A stretch of 64,000 nt of DNA from Nostoc flagelliforme FACHB-838 (GTDB lineage Bacteria; Cyanobacteriota; Cyanobacteriia; Cyanobacteriales; Nostocaceae), in the NCBI RefSeq assembly GCF_014698065.1, contig NZ_JACJSI010000037.1, positions 1 to 64,000 of the forward strand, in the 5' to 3' direction. Below, one piece after another: positions 1 to 10,276 of this stretch. How positions within the stretch are numbered: position 1 is the first letter of the stretch; every line of letters starts with the position of its first letter. Both the position numbers and the translations under genes were made by a program. The notes under the pieces were generated by a model. That model saw only the letters and a list, made by a program, of their open reading frames with translations, made no database searches and had not been told where the DNA came from.

Positions 1-1519
<1,519 letters not shown>

Positions 1520-1560
1520 GTTGTAAAGTTTATCCCATCACTGACAACTAAATAATTTAA

Positions 1561-1591
1561 AAGCTCTTGCGTAAAAGCAAGGGCTTTTTTT
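1561..1591 (+). terminator. Intrinsic terminator of psbDC
   Basis: A 10-bp stem (AAGCTCTTGC at 1561-1570 with GCAAGGGCTT at 1577-1586, one G-U pair), a 6-nt loop and a run of seven T. It lies 41 bp after the psbC stop on the same strand, a classic Rho-independent terminator. Confidence 0.9.
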
Positions 1592-1650
1592 ATAGGAAAA
1601 TTAGTAAACCTATTGATTAAACTGAACGACTTACCAAGGTCATTAATATC

Positions 1651-1836
1651 ATGAGCGATTCCAATTTTATAGATGCTTTACGATGGACATCTGAAGCTAA
1701 GGAAAAATTGCAAAATATTCCCTTTTTTGTCCGCTCTCAAGCTAAAGCCAGAATTGAACAACTAGCTCGTGAAGCAGGACAAGAGCTTGTTACCACTGAT
1801 TTGGTAGAACAGGCTAGGCTTGAGTTTGGACAATAA
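1651..1836 (+). CDS. Small PCP_red-domain protein
   Basis: A 61-residue soluble protein made almost wholly of the PCP_red domain (PF08369), the small helical domain found at the C-terminus of the ChlB subunit of light-independent protochlorophyllide reductase and as a free-standing protein in cyanobacteria. Visible family features are W-T-x-E-A near residue 12, the basic [15 protein letters not shown] stretch, then A-R-E-A-G and a T-T-D-L-V helix. It stands alone, not with chlL/chlN, so a direct role in chlorophyll synthesis cannot be inferred. A Uma2 gene starts 21 bp downstream and may share its transcript. Function unknown; family assignment fairly sure. Confidence 0.75.
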   Translation: MSDSNFIDALRWTSEAKEKLQNIPFFVRSQAKARIEQLAREAGQELVTTDLVEQARLEFGQ

Positions 1837-1857
1837 AACATTCTGGAGGTCGTAACA

Positions 1858-2502
1858 ATGACAGTCGCCAAAAATCGAGCAGACCGAGTAATGCTTTATG
1901 ACATTAGCTGGGAACAGTTTGAAAATCTTCTAAAAGACTTGGGAGAGCATCGGGTAGTAAGGTTAGCTTACGATCGCACTACTTTGGAAATTATGACACC
2001 TTTACCAGAACGCGAACATTACAAACAGGTAATTGGCGATTTGGTCAAAGAAATCGCTGATGTACTGGATTTAGACTATGAAAGTTATGGTTCGACTACT
2101 TGGAAGCGAGAAAGCCGAATGGCAGGGGTAGAGTCAGATAACTGCTTCTATTTCCAGAATGAAGCTGCAATTCGCGGTAGATTGGATCTGGACTTGAGAC
2201 AAGACCCAGCGCCTGATTTGGCACTGGAAATTGATGTTACCAATAAGTCTTTAAATCGTTTTCCCATTTATGCCCACCTGGGAGTACCAGAACTCTGGTG
2301 TTATGACTCTAGTGAATTAAAGATTTATCTCCTACAAAATGGGGAATATGTCGAGTCAGAGAACAGTTTAGTGTTTCCTACTTTAGCAATTCGATATCTC
2401 CCGAAACTGATTAAAGAAAATCGGGTAAATTGCAGACGGATAATTCGTCGGGCCGTGCGGGAATGGGTAAATATTGAACTACCCAATCAAGCTAATTCAT
2501 AA
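1858..2502 (+). CDS. Uma2 family (DUF820) putative endonuclease
   Basis: A 214-residue protein of the Uma2 family (PF05685), a PD-(D/E)XK-fold group hugely expanded in cyanobacteria. ATG 1858 is preceded by GGAGG at 1844-1848. Fold features seen: E-I-M-T-P-L-P-E-R-E-H in the first third, E-S-D-N-C-F-Y in the middle, then P-D-L-A-L-E-I-D-V-T with the Asp and Glu of the nuclease core, and V-P-E-L-W near the end. The residues needed for metal binding appear present. No substrate or partner is established for most members; many have been called transposon-associated. It converges with the SWIM gene only 13 bp away. Confidence 0.85.
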   Translation: MTVAKNRADRVMLYDISWEQFENLLKDLGEHRVVRLAYDRTTLEIMTPLPEREHYKQVIGDLVKEIADVLDLDYESYGSTTWKRESRMAGVESDNCFYFQNEAAIRGRLDLDLRQDPAPDLALEIDVTNKSLNRFPIYAHLGVPELWCYDSSELKIYLLQNGEYVESENSLVFPTLAIRYLPKLIKENRVNCRRIIRRAVREWVNIELPNQANS

Positions 2503-2515
2503 TTACGAATTACTA

Positions 2516-3352
2516 TCAGCTTCCTCCCACATTCATCGCTGCTAAAAAAGCCTTTTGGCTTACATCTCTGTAAACCGTATTCAAATACTTCATTACCACA
2601 TCACTCGAAGTTGAATTTACTGCATTTTCCTCTTCCTTCGCTAGGGGTATTGCTCCTAATACATCTAATACCATTTCGCTGGTAGATGGTGCGATCACTA
2701 CCAAAGATGACTCTAGTGGCTCATTGTATTGCCAGAAAGAATCAATTTTTACCGAGTACTTATTATTAGGAATTGACTGTTGAATATCGGGCGTTTCTGT
2801 GGTGTTGGGTTGAATTTTGGCACTACGTAATTGACGTAAATCACTGATAATTTGCTCTTTAGTGCGTCCGCGTAATTGAAATAATACAAAGGGATCTTCA
2901 CTAAAGCGATCGCCTAACTGATAGTACAGGGCACCAATGTGTTTACAGGGATTTGCTTTATCAGGACAAGAGCATTTACTCTGGACATCACCAAGGGTAA
3001 ATGGAAATATTGAAAGACCATTAGCTGTGAACACTTCTTCTATATTTTGTGGCATTTCTCCTGCTAGTAGCTTGGCAGCAAAAATTGCCCTTTGGGACAT
3101 GGTTTCAATTACATAACCCCATTGTTCATCGGTAAATGGTTCAAGGGAAAGGGAAACTTTATAGGGTTCTACTTCACTACCTTGCACCCTAGCTAATACT
3201 TTTGCACCTTTAAATTCGATGCTCAAAACATTTCCTTGGCGAGCATAATTTCTCGCACGTTCTAAACGCTTTTTAAAGCGATAGGAATCGAGTAAATCTA
3301 GCCATTGTTGTGACCACCATTCTCGACTTGCTTGTAATGTGTAATTAGTCAT
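2516..3352 (-). CDS. SWIM zinc-finger protein
   Basis: A 278-residue protein with one SWIM zinc finger at about residues 118-135: C-S-C-P-D-K-A-N-P-C-K-H-I supplies the CxC...CxH ligands. SWIM fingers bind DNA or protein; in bacteria the family often accompanies SNF2-type helicases, but no helicase is adjacent here. The N-terminal half, starting T-L-Q-A-S-R-E-W-W-S-Q-Q-W, is typical of the cyanobacterial family, and the C-terminal 100 residues are variable and Ser/Thr-rich. Start is ATG 3350-3352. Length is normal for the family. Cellular role unknown. Confidence 0.85.
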   Translation of the reverse strand: MTNYTLQASREWWSQQWLDLLDSYRFKKRLERARNYARQGNVLSIEFKGAKVLARVQGSEVEPYKVSLSLEPFTDEQWGYVIETMSQRAIFAAKLLAGEMPQNIEEVFTANGLSIFPFTLGDVQSKCSCPDKANPCKHIGALYYQLGDRFSEDPFVLFQLRGRTKEQIISDLRQLRSAKIQPNTTETPDIQQSIPNNKYSVKIDSFWQYNEPLESSLVVIAPSTSEMVLDVLGAIPLAKEEENAVNSTSSDVVMKYLNTVYRDVSQKAFLAAMNVGGS

Positions 3353-3433
3353 AATTAATTTAAAATTCCAAATTATGGAATGGATGGGTTGATCTAGTTT
3401 TGTGACAGTTATCTCAGACTATAGCGCTTATCA

Positions 3434-3604
3434 TTGGGAGCATATCAGTTTCGCAAATATCTCTGTGTGTGCCGTTGTGACTATAGGAATGGCTTCTTCG
3501 TAGATAATTTTTACCTTAGAGGTAGCAGTTTCAGCTTGTTCTAAAGTTTGAGCAATTACAACTCCTAGATGTTGACCATCGTAGTAGATGTTATGGTCTT
3601 TTAG
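3434..3604 (-). pseudogene. Fragment of xanthine dehydrogenase/aldehyde oxidase molybdopterin subunit
   Basis: On the minus strand an open stretch of 57 codons lies between a TAA at 3605-3607 and a TGA at 3431-3433, with no start codon of its own. It reads N-I-Y-Y-D-G-Q-H-L-G-V-V-I-A-Q-T-L-E-Q-A followed by K-V-K-I-I-Y-E-E-A. This is the a/b-hammerhead (substrate-access) segment of the large molybdopterin-binding subunit of XDH-family oxidoreductases, where Y-x-G-Q-x-V-G-x-V-x-A-x-(S/T) is conserved. The rest of the roughly 700-residue subunit is absent. I read it as a relic, not an expressed gene. Confidence 0.6.
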
Positions 3605-3652
3605 TTATATTTATTATCCCTCTTCTGGATCTAAATTTTCACGCGATTTCAA

Positions 3653-3681
3653 ATTACCAACTTATTTGAGAAGTCGGTAAT
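3653..3681. repeat. Imperfect inverted repeat
   Basis: Arms ATTACCAACTT (3653-3663) and AAGTCGGTAAT (3671-3681) pair except at one position, around a 7-nt loop. The core resembles the hairpin at 12557-12579 (CCGACT...AGTCGG), which suggests a dispersed repeat family rather than a terminator of a specific gene. Confidence 0.55.
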
Positions 3682-3802
3682 CTTGTACTTTAGTTAGAGC
3701 AAGTATTTGAATATAACTTATATAGTTTTTACACATTTCTGTTTGTGAATACATTTCCAGGATTTGATATAGTAATCTATTCTTATTATTTTCAGTTTAT
3801 AA

Positions 3803-4336
3803 ATGAAAACAAATCTAACTGATAAATTATCTAAACTTATGGTAGAAAAAGTTGCCATAATCGGTGCTGACCCAGGCGGTTTGGCTGCTGCGATCGCACT
3901 TAGAAGCTAAGGAATAGATGTTAAAGTGTACGAAAAATCACAAGAATTTCGTCTGATTGGAACTGGACTAGAACTAGCTCCCAATGGCTTGAACTTTTTA
4001 GATGCGATGCCTACGGCGGGCTGCGCCAACGCACCGGGAATTGTCGAAACCCTCAAAAGTTTAGGACACGAGGTTCACCACACGGTTTTAAAGAATATTC
4101 AAGGAGAAACAATTCGGGCTAACGCAACTAAATATTTAGAGCAATATGGACAACCATTACTGACTATTTGGTGGTATCGTTTAAAGTAAGTATTAGCATC
4201 TGAATTGCCATCTGACATCATTCACCTCAATCATCGCTGTATCGGCTTTGAGCAAGATGCAAACGGTGTGGAAATTCATTTTGATGGTGAAAAATCGGTA
4301 TAAGCAGATTTGCGTACAGCTTTAAGCCATCTGTAA
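3803..4336 (+). pseudogene. FAD-dependent monooxygenase, decayed
   Basis: One reading frame from ATG 3803 encodes the N-terminus of a PheA/TfdB-type FAD monooxygenase: V-A-I-I-G-A-D-P-G-G-L-A-A-A-I-A-L is the Rossmann GxGxxG segment (one Gly now Asp), followed by V-K-V-Y-E-K-S and G-T-G-L-E-L-A-P-N-G. The frame is broken by TAA at 3908, 4187 and 4301 and ends at TAA 4334. Homology continues on both sides of the first three stops without a shift, and each stop fits a position where family members commonly have Gln, so CAA to TAA changes are likely. A 27-bp dispersed repeat is also inserted in frame at 4007-4033. The C-terminal two thirds are missing. Confidence 0.8.
4007..4033 (+). repeat. 27-bp dispersed repeat inserted in frame in the monooxygenase relic
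   Basis: The sequence ATGCCTACGGCGGGCTGCGC plus CAACGCA adds nine codons (M-P-T-A-G-C-A-N-A) between F-L-D-A and P-G-I-V. A copy differing at one base lies at 37485-37511. The unit is GC-rich compared with its surroundings and matches a short repeat family common in Nostocales genomes. Confidence 0.8.
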
Positions 4337-4773
4337 AAAGTTAAATTCTAGTCTGGTATTAGTAAAGTTACTTTGAGCACAACTAGCGCATAAATTTACA
4401 CGAACTGCTAATCTTATCAAGTAATTTGAGCCTATCAGAAGTGACTGTTTTTAGTCAAGCCCTCAAACACAACAAATTCGTTGAATAATTGAGGATTACT
4501 TGCACAAAATCAACATAACTTAATCTAATTGTTAATTTTTATTAAAAGCTAATAGCTATCCAATACAATTCAGAATGAGCAAGAAAACCCAGATGTAGAG
4601 ATGTGATTTATCGCGTCTTGAAAGACCAATTATCTATACCAATAATCCTTAACTCAAGCGTATTAGATCGCTATTAGCTTTTTGGGGGAAAGTGAAGTAT
4701 TAAATCTCGCTTTGGAGTTGCTAATTTACCCCCATTTTTGGTCTAGATTGAGCGCAAATAATTAGTTTAGCGT
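4337..4773. other. Intergenic region with a degenerate palindromic repeat
   Basis: No gene is supported here. At 4599-4618 there is a decayed copy of the 20-bp palindrome seen intact at 39042-39061 (AGACGCGATTAATCGCGTCT), with three differences. The rest is AT-rich and featureless to my reading. Confidence 0.6.
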
Positions 4774-5277
4774 CTACTTTTTAAGTTCCTGAAAATTCTC
4801 AATTGTCAAAAATATTTCTTCATCTGCTATTCGACTATCGTAATCGATATTAATTTTAGTTGGATAGCCGAGTTTAGCATTATATTCTACATCTACATTG
4901 TATGCTTTACGGTTGATAGCATCTTGAATCACATTAAAGAGTTCGGGAATTGTATCGTATTTTTGAAAGAATTGCGGATTAACTGGTTGACCTGTAGCTA
5001 CAGAAGTGATAGAAGTTGGTTGACCATTACGTACTCGAATAACTACTGGACCTCTAGCATCTGTTATACAGAAACAACTGTTGCTAACTGTAATGTGATA
5101 GTTATAAATATTTGCCCGATCCCACAAACCCTTATTAAATCTTAACCGTCTTGAATTCAAGTTATTATTCGTTTGCGTTTGAAATTGTGTTTTTTCTGCG
5201 TTAGTTTCGGATATCACTGGTAGATTCAGACCTAGAGATAGTAATAGTGTTGCACTAATAAAGATAGGTAAACGCAT
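4774..5277 (-). CDS. Secreted DUF6174-domain protein
   Basis: A 167-residue protein with a clear signal peptide: M-R-L-P, a hydrophobic stretch I-F-I-S-A-T-L-L-L-S-L-G, and likely cleavage near residue 27, so it should act in the periplasm or outside. The mature part carries the DUF6174 pattern: Y-N-Y-H-I-T-V-S-N-S-C-F-C near residues 60-70, V-V-I-R-V-R-N-G-Q-P, then Y-D-T-I-P-E-L-F and a final P-T-K-I-N-I-D-Y-D. The C-F-C pair may be disulphide bonded. It has its own transcription unit in a region of decaying genes. No function is known for the family. Confidence 0.7.
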   Translation of the reverse strand: MRLPIFISATLLLSLGLNLPVISETNAEKTQFQTQTNNNLNSRRLRFNKGLWDRANIYNYHITVSNSCFCITDARGPVVIRVRNGQPTSITSVATGQPVNPQFFQKYDTIPELFNVIQDAINRKAYNVDVEYNAKLGYPTKINIDYDSRIADEEIFLTIENFQELKK

Positions 5278-5681
5278 ATTGATCGATTTATTAGTTGTAA
5301 AAACTCTAACTATTATTATACTACAGCAAACTTCAATTTATTTACCAGAGGCTCTTTAAATAAACTTTCTCTTTTAATTTTTTAATTATTTTTTGTAGGA
5401 AAATAAACCTGCATTTTTAATAATACCCGTCCATCATCCAATTTTAAAAACATAAATTAGGAACTTTGCCTTTGAGCGCCCAAAATTGCCTCTTTGTCCA
5501 AAGCAATCGCAGCAACTCTTAGGTTTTTCGTATCTATCTGGATTGAACTGTATAATCCTCCCCGTACTTGAAGTATGAGGAGGATTAAATTATCTCTAAT
5601 TAGCAATCATCAATGTTGCTAATTAGGATTTAGCTGCAAGCTTGAAGATATGGCTTAGTTTCTATAGATTTTGAGAGATGT
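5278..5681. other. Intergenic region with a hairpin like an IS200/IS605 end
   Basis: No gene is supported. At 5553-5587 TAATCCTCC pairs with GGAGGATTA, with an inner GTACT/AGTAT stem. The CCTCCCCGTACTTGAAG core resembles the terminal hairpin of cyanobacterial IS200/IS605-type (TnpB) elements, but no transposase remains. It also lies about 100 bp after the RTX gene stop and could act as its terminator. Confidence 0.4.
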
Positions 5682-7253
5682 TTACACAACGATCTCAAAG
5701 TCTGTAGTTGCTAATACTGGTGGGGCTGTGAATGGCTTGTTATCGTTATCAATGGTGGCAAACAGACTACCTGTGCCAAAGCCTGGTGATGTCAAGTTTT
5801 GGTTGAAGAACAAGTTGCCAGTTCCAAGACTGTAAGTAATGAGTCCAGAGCTAGTTGCAGCTGCTACATCATTAGCTACTATCTTAATTTGAGACAGATC
5901 ATTAAGTCCGACAAAAGTTGTCTTATCTAGGACAATTTTGTCATAAGTGCGGCTGAAGTCAGTAATTTTATCTACACCCAGATCAGCACTATTGAACCAT
6001 GCGCCTGAGTTGAACACAAAGCGATCGCTACCAGCACCACCTGTGAGAACATCGTTACCTTTACCACCTTGCAAGATATCATTACCAGCATCACCATAGA
6101 GGCTGTCATAGCCAGCACCACCTGTGAGGATGTCATTCCCTTCACCGCCAAAGCCTGTCAACGGTGTAGCTGTACCACTACCATCAAGCAAGTCATTGCC
6201 AGCCCCGCCTGTGAACCATACCGCATTTACCCCTGTTCCTGCCAGACTATTGACATCAAGGATGTCATCGCCTCCACCACCATTGATTTCAAACCTTTCT
6301 GCGGTATCCACAGTCAGGGTGAAAGGAACTAGATTGAGCCGATCAAAGATTGCTCTGCCTTGAGCATCCTTTTGCAGGCGGAAGTTGTCTCCTACAGCTG
6401 CGCCGTTAACCTCAACCACGTCATAGCCAGCGTTACCGCTGATTCTGTCGCTTCCGTCACCATTGTTCCAGATGAGTCGGTCGTTGCCGTTTCCGCCGAT
6501 GAAGGTGTCGTTGCCCCGATTTCCGACTATGGTATCGTTCCCGTCCCCACCGGATAAAAAGTCGATGCCATCACCACCTAGTAACAAATCATTACCAGCA
6601 TCACCATAGAGGTTGTCATTGCCAGTACCACCTGTCAGGCTGTCATTCCCTTCACCGCCAAAGCCTGTCAACGGTGTAGCTGTGCCACTACCATCAAGCA
6701 AGTCATTGCCAGCCCCGCCTGTGAACCATACCGCATTTACTCCTGTTGCTGTTAGGTCGTTGACATCAAGGGTGTCATCACCGCCACCACCATTGATTTC
6801 AAACCTCTCTGCGGTATCCACAGTCAGGGTGAAAGGAACTAGATTGAGCCGATCAAAAATTGCTCTGCCTTGGGCATCTCGTTGCAGGCGGAAGTTGTCT
6901 CCTACAGCTGCGCCGTTAACCTCAACCACGTCATAGCCAGCGTTACCGCTGATTCTGTCGCTTCCGTCACCATTGTTCCAGATGAGTCGGTCGTTGCCGT
7001 TTCCGCCGATGAAGGTGTCGTTGCCCCGATTTCCGACTATGGTATCGTTCCCGTCCCCACCGGATAAAAAGTCGATGCCATCACCACCTAGTAACAAGTC
7101 ATTACCAGCATCACCATAGATAGTGTCATTACCAGCGCCACCATTGAGGGTGTCATTTCCAGCCCAACCACTGAAACTATCATAAGCGGCATCACCAGTA
7201 CCTCTATCTGCTCCATTGGTTGGCCCTGGGCCTGGAATCCAATTTACTGCCAT
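5682..7253 (-). CDS. RTX-type calcium-binding secreted protein
   Basis: A 523-residue acidic protein built of glycine/aspartate nonapeptides of the G-G-x-G-x-D-x-L/I type, which bind Ca2+ in a beta-roll. There is no N-terminal signal peptide (starts M-A-V-N-W-I-P-G-P-G), as expected for type I secretion via a C-terminal signal. The C-terminal 120 residues (F-V-F-N-S-G..., I-T-D-F...D-K-I-V-L) are the usual cyanobacterial cap. Two blocks of 170 residues in the middle are nearly identical and include a non-RTX insert (F-R-L-Q-x-D-A-Q-G-R-A-I-F-D-R-L). GGAG precedes the ATG. No T1SS transporter is adjacent. Role (adhesin, matrix or S-layer-like) unknown. Confidence 0.85.
   Translation of the reverse strand: MAVNWIPGPGPTNGADRGTGDAAYDSFSGWAGNDTLNGGAGNDTIYGDAGNDLLLGGDGIDFLSGGDGNDTIVGNRGNDTFIGGNGNDRLIWNNGDGSDRISGNAGYDVVEVNGAAVGDNFRLQRDAQGRAIFDRLNLVPFTLTVDTAERFEINGGGGDDTLDVNDLTATGVNAVWFTGGAGNDLLDGSGTATPLTGFGGEGNDSLTGGTGNDNLYGDAGNDLLLGGDGIDFLSGGDGNDTIVGNRGNDTFIGGNGNDRLIWNNGDGSDRISGNAGYDVVEVNGAAVGDNFRLQKDAQGRAIFDRLNLVPFTLTVDTAERFEINGGGGDDILDVNSLAGTGVNAVWFTGGAGNDLLDGSGTATPLTGFGGEGNDILTGGAGYDSLYGDAGNDILQGGKGNDVLTGGAGSDRFVFNSGAWFNSADLGVDKITDFSRTYDKIVLDKTTFVGLNDLSQIKIVANDVAAATSSGLITYSLGTGNLFFNQNLTSPGFGTGSLFATIDNDNKPFTAPPVLATTDFEIVV
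6081..7100. repeat. 510-bp direct tandem duplication inside the RTX gene
   Basis: Two copies, 6081-6590 and 6591-7100, are almost identical at the DNA level, and a partial third start follows at 7101. Long stretches match exactly, including non-repeat codons, so this is a recent in-frame duplication of 170 codons or one kept uniform by gene conversion. Confidence 0.9.
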
Positions 7254-8181
7254 GATTAATACTCCTAATTCTTAATGTTTAAGTGAACAATGAGTTACTA
7301 GTACTTCATTTCTAAGAAAATAGTAAAAGTACTAGTTTCTATCTACAAACTGCAAAACTTATAGTTTTTAGCTGCTAAGTATTACTTCAGAGATATGTCC
7401 TTCTTTTACGCAGAATATTGGTTTCTGTAAAATTTCTTTACTATGAGCTTTGTAGGCAAACCTTACTATCTTCTGACTTTTAACGTCATGTAAAAAATAA
7501 AATCGGCTCCTGAATACCTTGCGTAAACTAGGTTTCAACTTATTAAATAATTTTTGCTAAAGTTCAAATGAATGTAAATAGCTTTCAATAGATGACAGTA
7601 TCAAATAGTAACCCGTGTTTATGCTGTAATTCTAATAACAAAAGCAAAATATTTAAGCAGTATTAATAACTGAGTCTTTATCTAAAGTATTTAAAACTGC
7701 TAGCTACCTCAAAGTCGCCACTACAAATCAATTTATGCAGTTAGTTACTAATTGTTTTTACTGAATTTAAAGCATTTATTTTTGCATTTACTTTCAAACA
7801 AGTATCTATCTAATAAGTAAAATATAATACTTTAATCAATACCTTCACCAAAAAAAGAGTATGAAGAGAGAGGGGTGATGTAGTAAAGTTCTGGTCTTCC
7901 AAAACGACAACTCAAAATCCACAAGCAGCCTATGTTCAACATCCTATGACTGTTACAATGCCTGCTACCGCAGATTACACTAGAATGATGCGATCGCTTG
8001 AATTGATTCTTTTCAGTAACATTTCCCGTCTTTAACCAATAGGTTTGGGCTTAACCCAAGCCTATTGGTTAATAACCCGTAACTTGGGGTGATGATTCAA
8101 GTTTTGATGTTCTTACGGAACGATTATAAAATTCTCGGTATTTCCTCATTCCCTAGCTGACAACCAGGGAACGAAAAAATA
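7254..8181. other. AT-rich intergenic region with a possible short ORF and a long hairpin
   Basis: 7254-7860 is AT-rich and holds the RTX promoter region; I see no gene. A frame open from 7865 to TAA 8033-8035 (56 codons, no clear ATG near its start; internal ATG in H-P-M-T-V-T-M-P-A) has more balanced composition and a HIP1 site, so it may be a gene remnant; I do not recognise it. It ends within the inverted repeat at 8032-8072. Confidence 0.4.
8032..8072. repeat. 18-bp-arm inverted repeat
   Basis: TTAACCAATAGGTTTGGG (8032-8049) pairs with CCCAAGCCTATTGGTTAA (8055-8072) with one G-U, loop CTTAA. It lies 110 bp beyond the leuD stop. It lacks a T-run on either strand, so it may be a dispersed palindrome, or act as a terminator or mRNA-stabilising hairpin. 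Confidence 0.8.
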
Positions 8182-8790
8182 TTAACTCGCGGCAAAATTG
8201 CCCCAACCGACGTAGGGTAATTTTGCCGCCGTTGTCCGAACTTGGTCAGCATTCGCCACTAACTGACCGCAAGCGTCCCAAGTCCCAGAAATAAATGTAC
8301 TTCTTGTACCTTCACCGATCACAACTGGGGCTGTGTAATCACTAATTTGCACTTGCAAAGTTTCCAAATTCACCGTCACATCTGCTTGGGGATTGGCAGT
8401 AACTAAGTCTTGCAGTTGTTTAACAGTAACAGCATCGGCTGTCAGACAAGGTATACCCATTGCCACACAGTTACCGAAAAAGATTTCAGCGAAGCTTTCA
8501 CCGATTAAAGCTTGGATTCCCCATTTTGCGATCGCTTGGGGTGCATGTTCTCGTGATGAACCACAGCCAAAGTTACGGTTGACTATTAAAATCTTTGCAC
8601 CTTGATATTGGGGTTGGTCAAAGGGATGTTCACCTTTAAGTGCTGTCCGGTCATCAATAAATACACCTTCGCCTAATCCATCAAAGGTAACGGCTTTTAA
8701 ATATCGCGCGGGTATGATGCGATCGGTATCTATATCATTCCCCACTAAGGGTATACCGCGCCCTGAAACTGTTTTAACTTCACTGACCAT
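8182..8790 (-). CDS. leuD: 3-isopropylmalate dehydratase small subunit
   Basis: Encodes LeuD, the swivelling small subunit that with LeuC isomerises 2-isopropylmalate to 3-isopropylmalate in leucine synthesis in the cytoplasm. Family marks: [14 protein letters not shown] near the N-terminus and [14 protein letters not shown] in the middle, the substrate-recognition loop. I start at ATG 8790 (M-V-S-E-V), giving 202 residues; an in-frame TTG six codons upstream adds nothing conserved. leuC ends 82 bp upstream on the same strand, so the two form an operon. Length and motifs are normal. Confidence 0.95.
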   Translation of the reverse strand: MVSEVKTVSGRGIPLVGNDIDTDRIIPARYLKAVTFDGLGEGVFIDDRTALKGEHPFDQPQYQGAKILIVNRNFGCGSSREHAPQAIAKWGIQALIGESFAEIFFGNCVAMGIPCLTADAVTVKQLQDLVTANPQADVTVNLETLQVQISDYTAPVVIGEGTRSTFISGTWDACGQLVANADQVRTTAAKLPYVGWGNFAAS

Positions 8791-8872
8791 AAATTTTATA
8801 GAAAACAAACCGCAAAGAACGCAAAGGAAAGAAAGAAAAGTTTAAGAGATTTCTCTATGCTAGGAAGTGGGG

Positions 8873-10276
8873 TTACAGCAACTCACGCACATCAGAGACT
8901 TCGCCTTTAATCGCAGCAGTGGCCACCATCGCCGGACTCATTAACAACGTCCGACCGGAAGAGGAACCTTGTCTTCCTTTAAAGTTGCGATTAGATGAGG
9001 AAGCACTGATTTGTCTTCCTTGTAGCTTATCGGGATTCATAGCTAGGCACATAGAACATCCCGGTTCACGCCATTCAAATCCAGCTTCTTCAAAAATTTT
9101 GTCCAGTCCTTCAGCTTCCGCTTCTTCCTTTACCCTTTCGGAACCGGGGACAACGAAGGCTTTGATTCCCTCTGCAACGTGGCGACCTTTGGCGATTTTC
9201 GCCGCTTCCCGCAAATCAGTAATTCTGCCGTTGGTGCAACTACCAATAAAGCAGACATCTATTTTAGTACCCTTAATGGGTTGACCAGGATATAAATCCA
9301 TGTAGCGGTAAGCTTCTTCGGCAACAAATCGGTCTTCTTCCAGCAGTTCTTCTGGCTGAGGCACTAACTGGTTGATACCGATACCTTGACCAGGAGTAAT
9401 TCCCCAGGTGACAGTAGGAGGAATTTCAGCCGCGTCGAATACGACCACATCATCGTACTCGGCATCAGCATCGCTTTTGATGGATTCCCACCAAGCTACT
9501 GCTTGATCCCAATCTGCACCTTTGGGAGCAAAATCTCTACCTTGCAAGTAATTGTAGGTGACTTTATCGGGGTTGACATAGCCGCATCTGGCACCACCCT
9601 CGATCGCCATATTGCAAACAGTCATTCTCTCTTCCATGTTCATTTGCTCAAAGGTCGTACCTGCAAATTCGTAGCCATAGCCCACACCACCTTTAACGCC
9701 GAGGGTGCGGATGATATGCAGGATGACATCTTTGGCGTAAACTCCAGAGTTGAGAGTGCCGTTAACTTCAACTTTGCGAACTTTCAGTTTGGAGAGGGCG
9801 AGAGTTTGGGAAGCGAGAACATCCCGGACTTGACTAGTACCGATACCAAATGCGATCGCACCAAATGCCCCATGACTCGAAGTGTGACTATCTCCACAAG
9901 CGATCGTCATTCCTGGTTGGGTCAGCCCAAGTTCTGGAGCGATGACATGAACTATACCCTGACTGCCAGAACCAATATTGTAAAAAGTTATGTTATTTTC
10001 TCGACAGTTATTTTCGAGCGCCTGAATCATTTCCTCTGCCAAGCTATCGGCAAAGGGACGCGCCTGATTTTCTGTAGGCACAATATGATCGACTGTAGCA
10101 ACGGTACGCTCTGGAAAGAGTACTTTTAGTCCCCTCTCGCGTAACATAGCAAAAGCCTGGGGACTGGTGACTTCATGAATTAGGTGAAGCCCAATAAATA
10201 GTTGCGTCAGCCCTGAAGGAAGTGTACCAACGGTGTGTAAGTCCCAAACTTTATCAAACAGGGTACCTTTGCTCAT
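8873..10276 (-). CDS. leuC: 3-isopropylmalate dehydratase large subunit
   Basis: A 467-residue aconitase-family protein holding the [4Fe-4S] cluster of isopropylmalate isomerase. Cluster cysteines are visible in [10 protein letters not shown] and in C-S-M-C-L-A-M-N-P; the substrate-site [13 protein letters not shown] loop is intact. It works as a heterodimer with LeuD, whose gene follows after an 82-bp spacer that contains a short repeat-like GCAAAGAACGCAAAGG sequence. Start ATG at 10274-10276 yields [11 protein letters not shown], the usual N-terminus. The gene contains several HIP1-type sites but no disruption. Confidence 0.96.
   Translation of the reverse strand: MSKGTLFDKVWDLHTVGTLPSGLTQLFIGLHLIHEVTSPQAFAMLRERGLKVLFPERTVATVDHIVPTENQARPFADSLAEEMIQALENNCRENNITFYNIGSGSQGIVHVIAPELGLTQPGMTIACGDSHTSSHGAFGAIAFGIGTSQVRDVLASQTLALSKLKVRKVEVNGTLNSGVYAKDVILHIIRTLGVKGGVGYGYEFAGTTFEQMNMEERMTVCNMAIEGGARCGYVNPDKVTYNYLQGRDFAPKGADWDQAVAWWESIKSDADAEYDDVVVFDAAEIPPTVTWGITPGQGIGINQLVPQPEELLEEDRFVAEEAYRYMDLYPGQPIKGTKIDVCFIGSCTNGRITDLREAAKIAKGRHVAEGIKAFVVPGSERVKEEAEAEGLDKIFEEAGFEWREPGCSMCLAMNPDKLQGRQISASSSNRNFKGRQGSSSGRTLLMSPAMVATAAIKGEVSDVRELL

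Noticed and set aside
6069-7067. Several ORFs on the strand opposite the RTX gene
   Set aside because: They are shadows of the repeat-rich RTX gene and appear twice because the gene is duplicated.
9386-10129. 247-codon ORF antisense to leuC
   Set aside because: Long but exactly opposite a highly conserved enzyme gene; no recognisable protein features.
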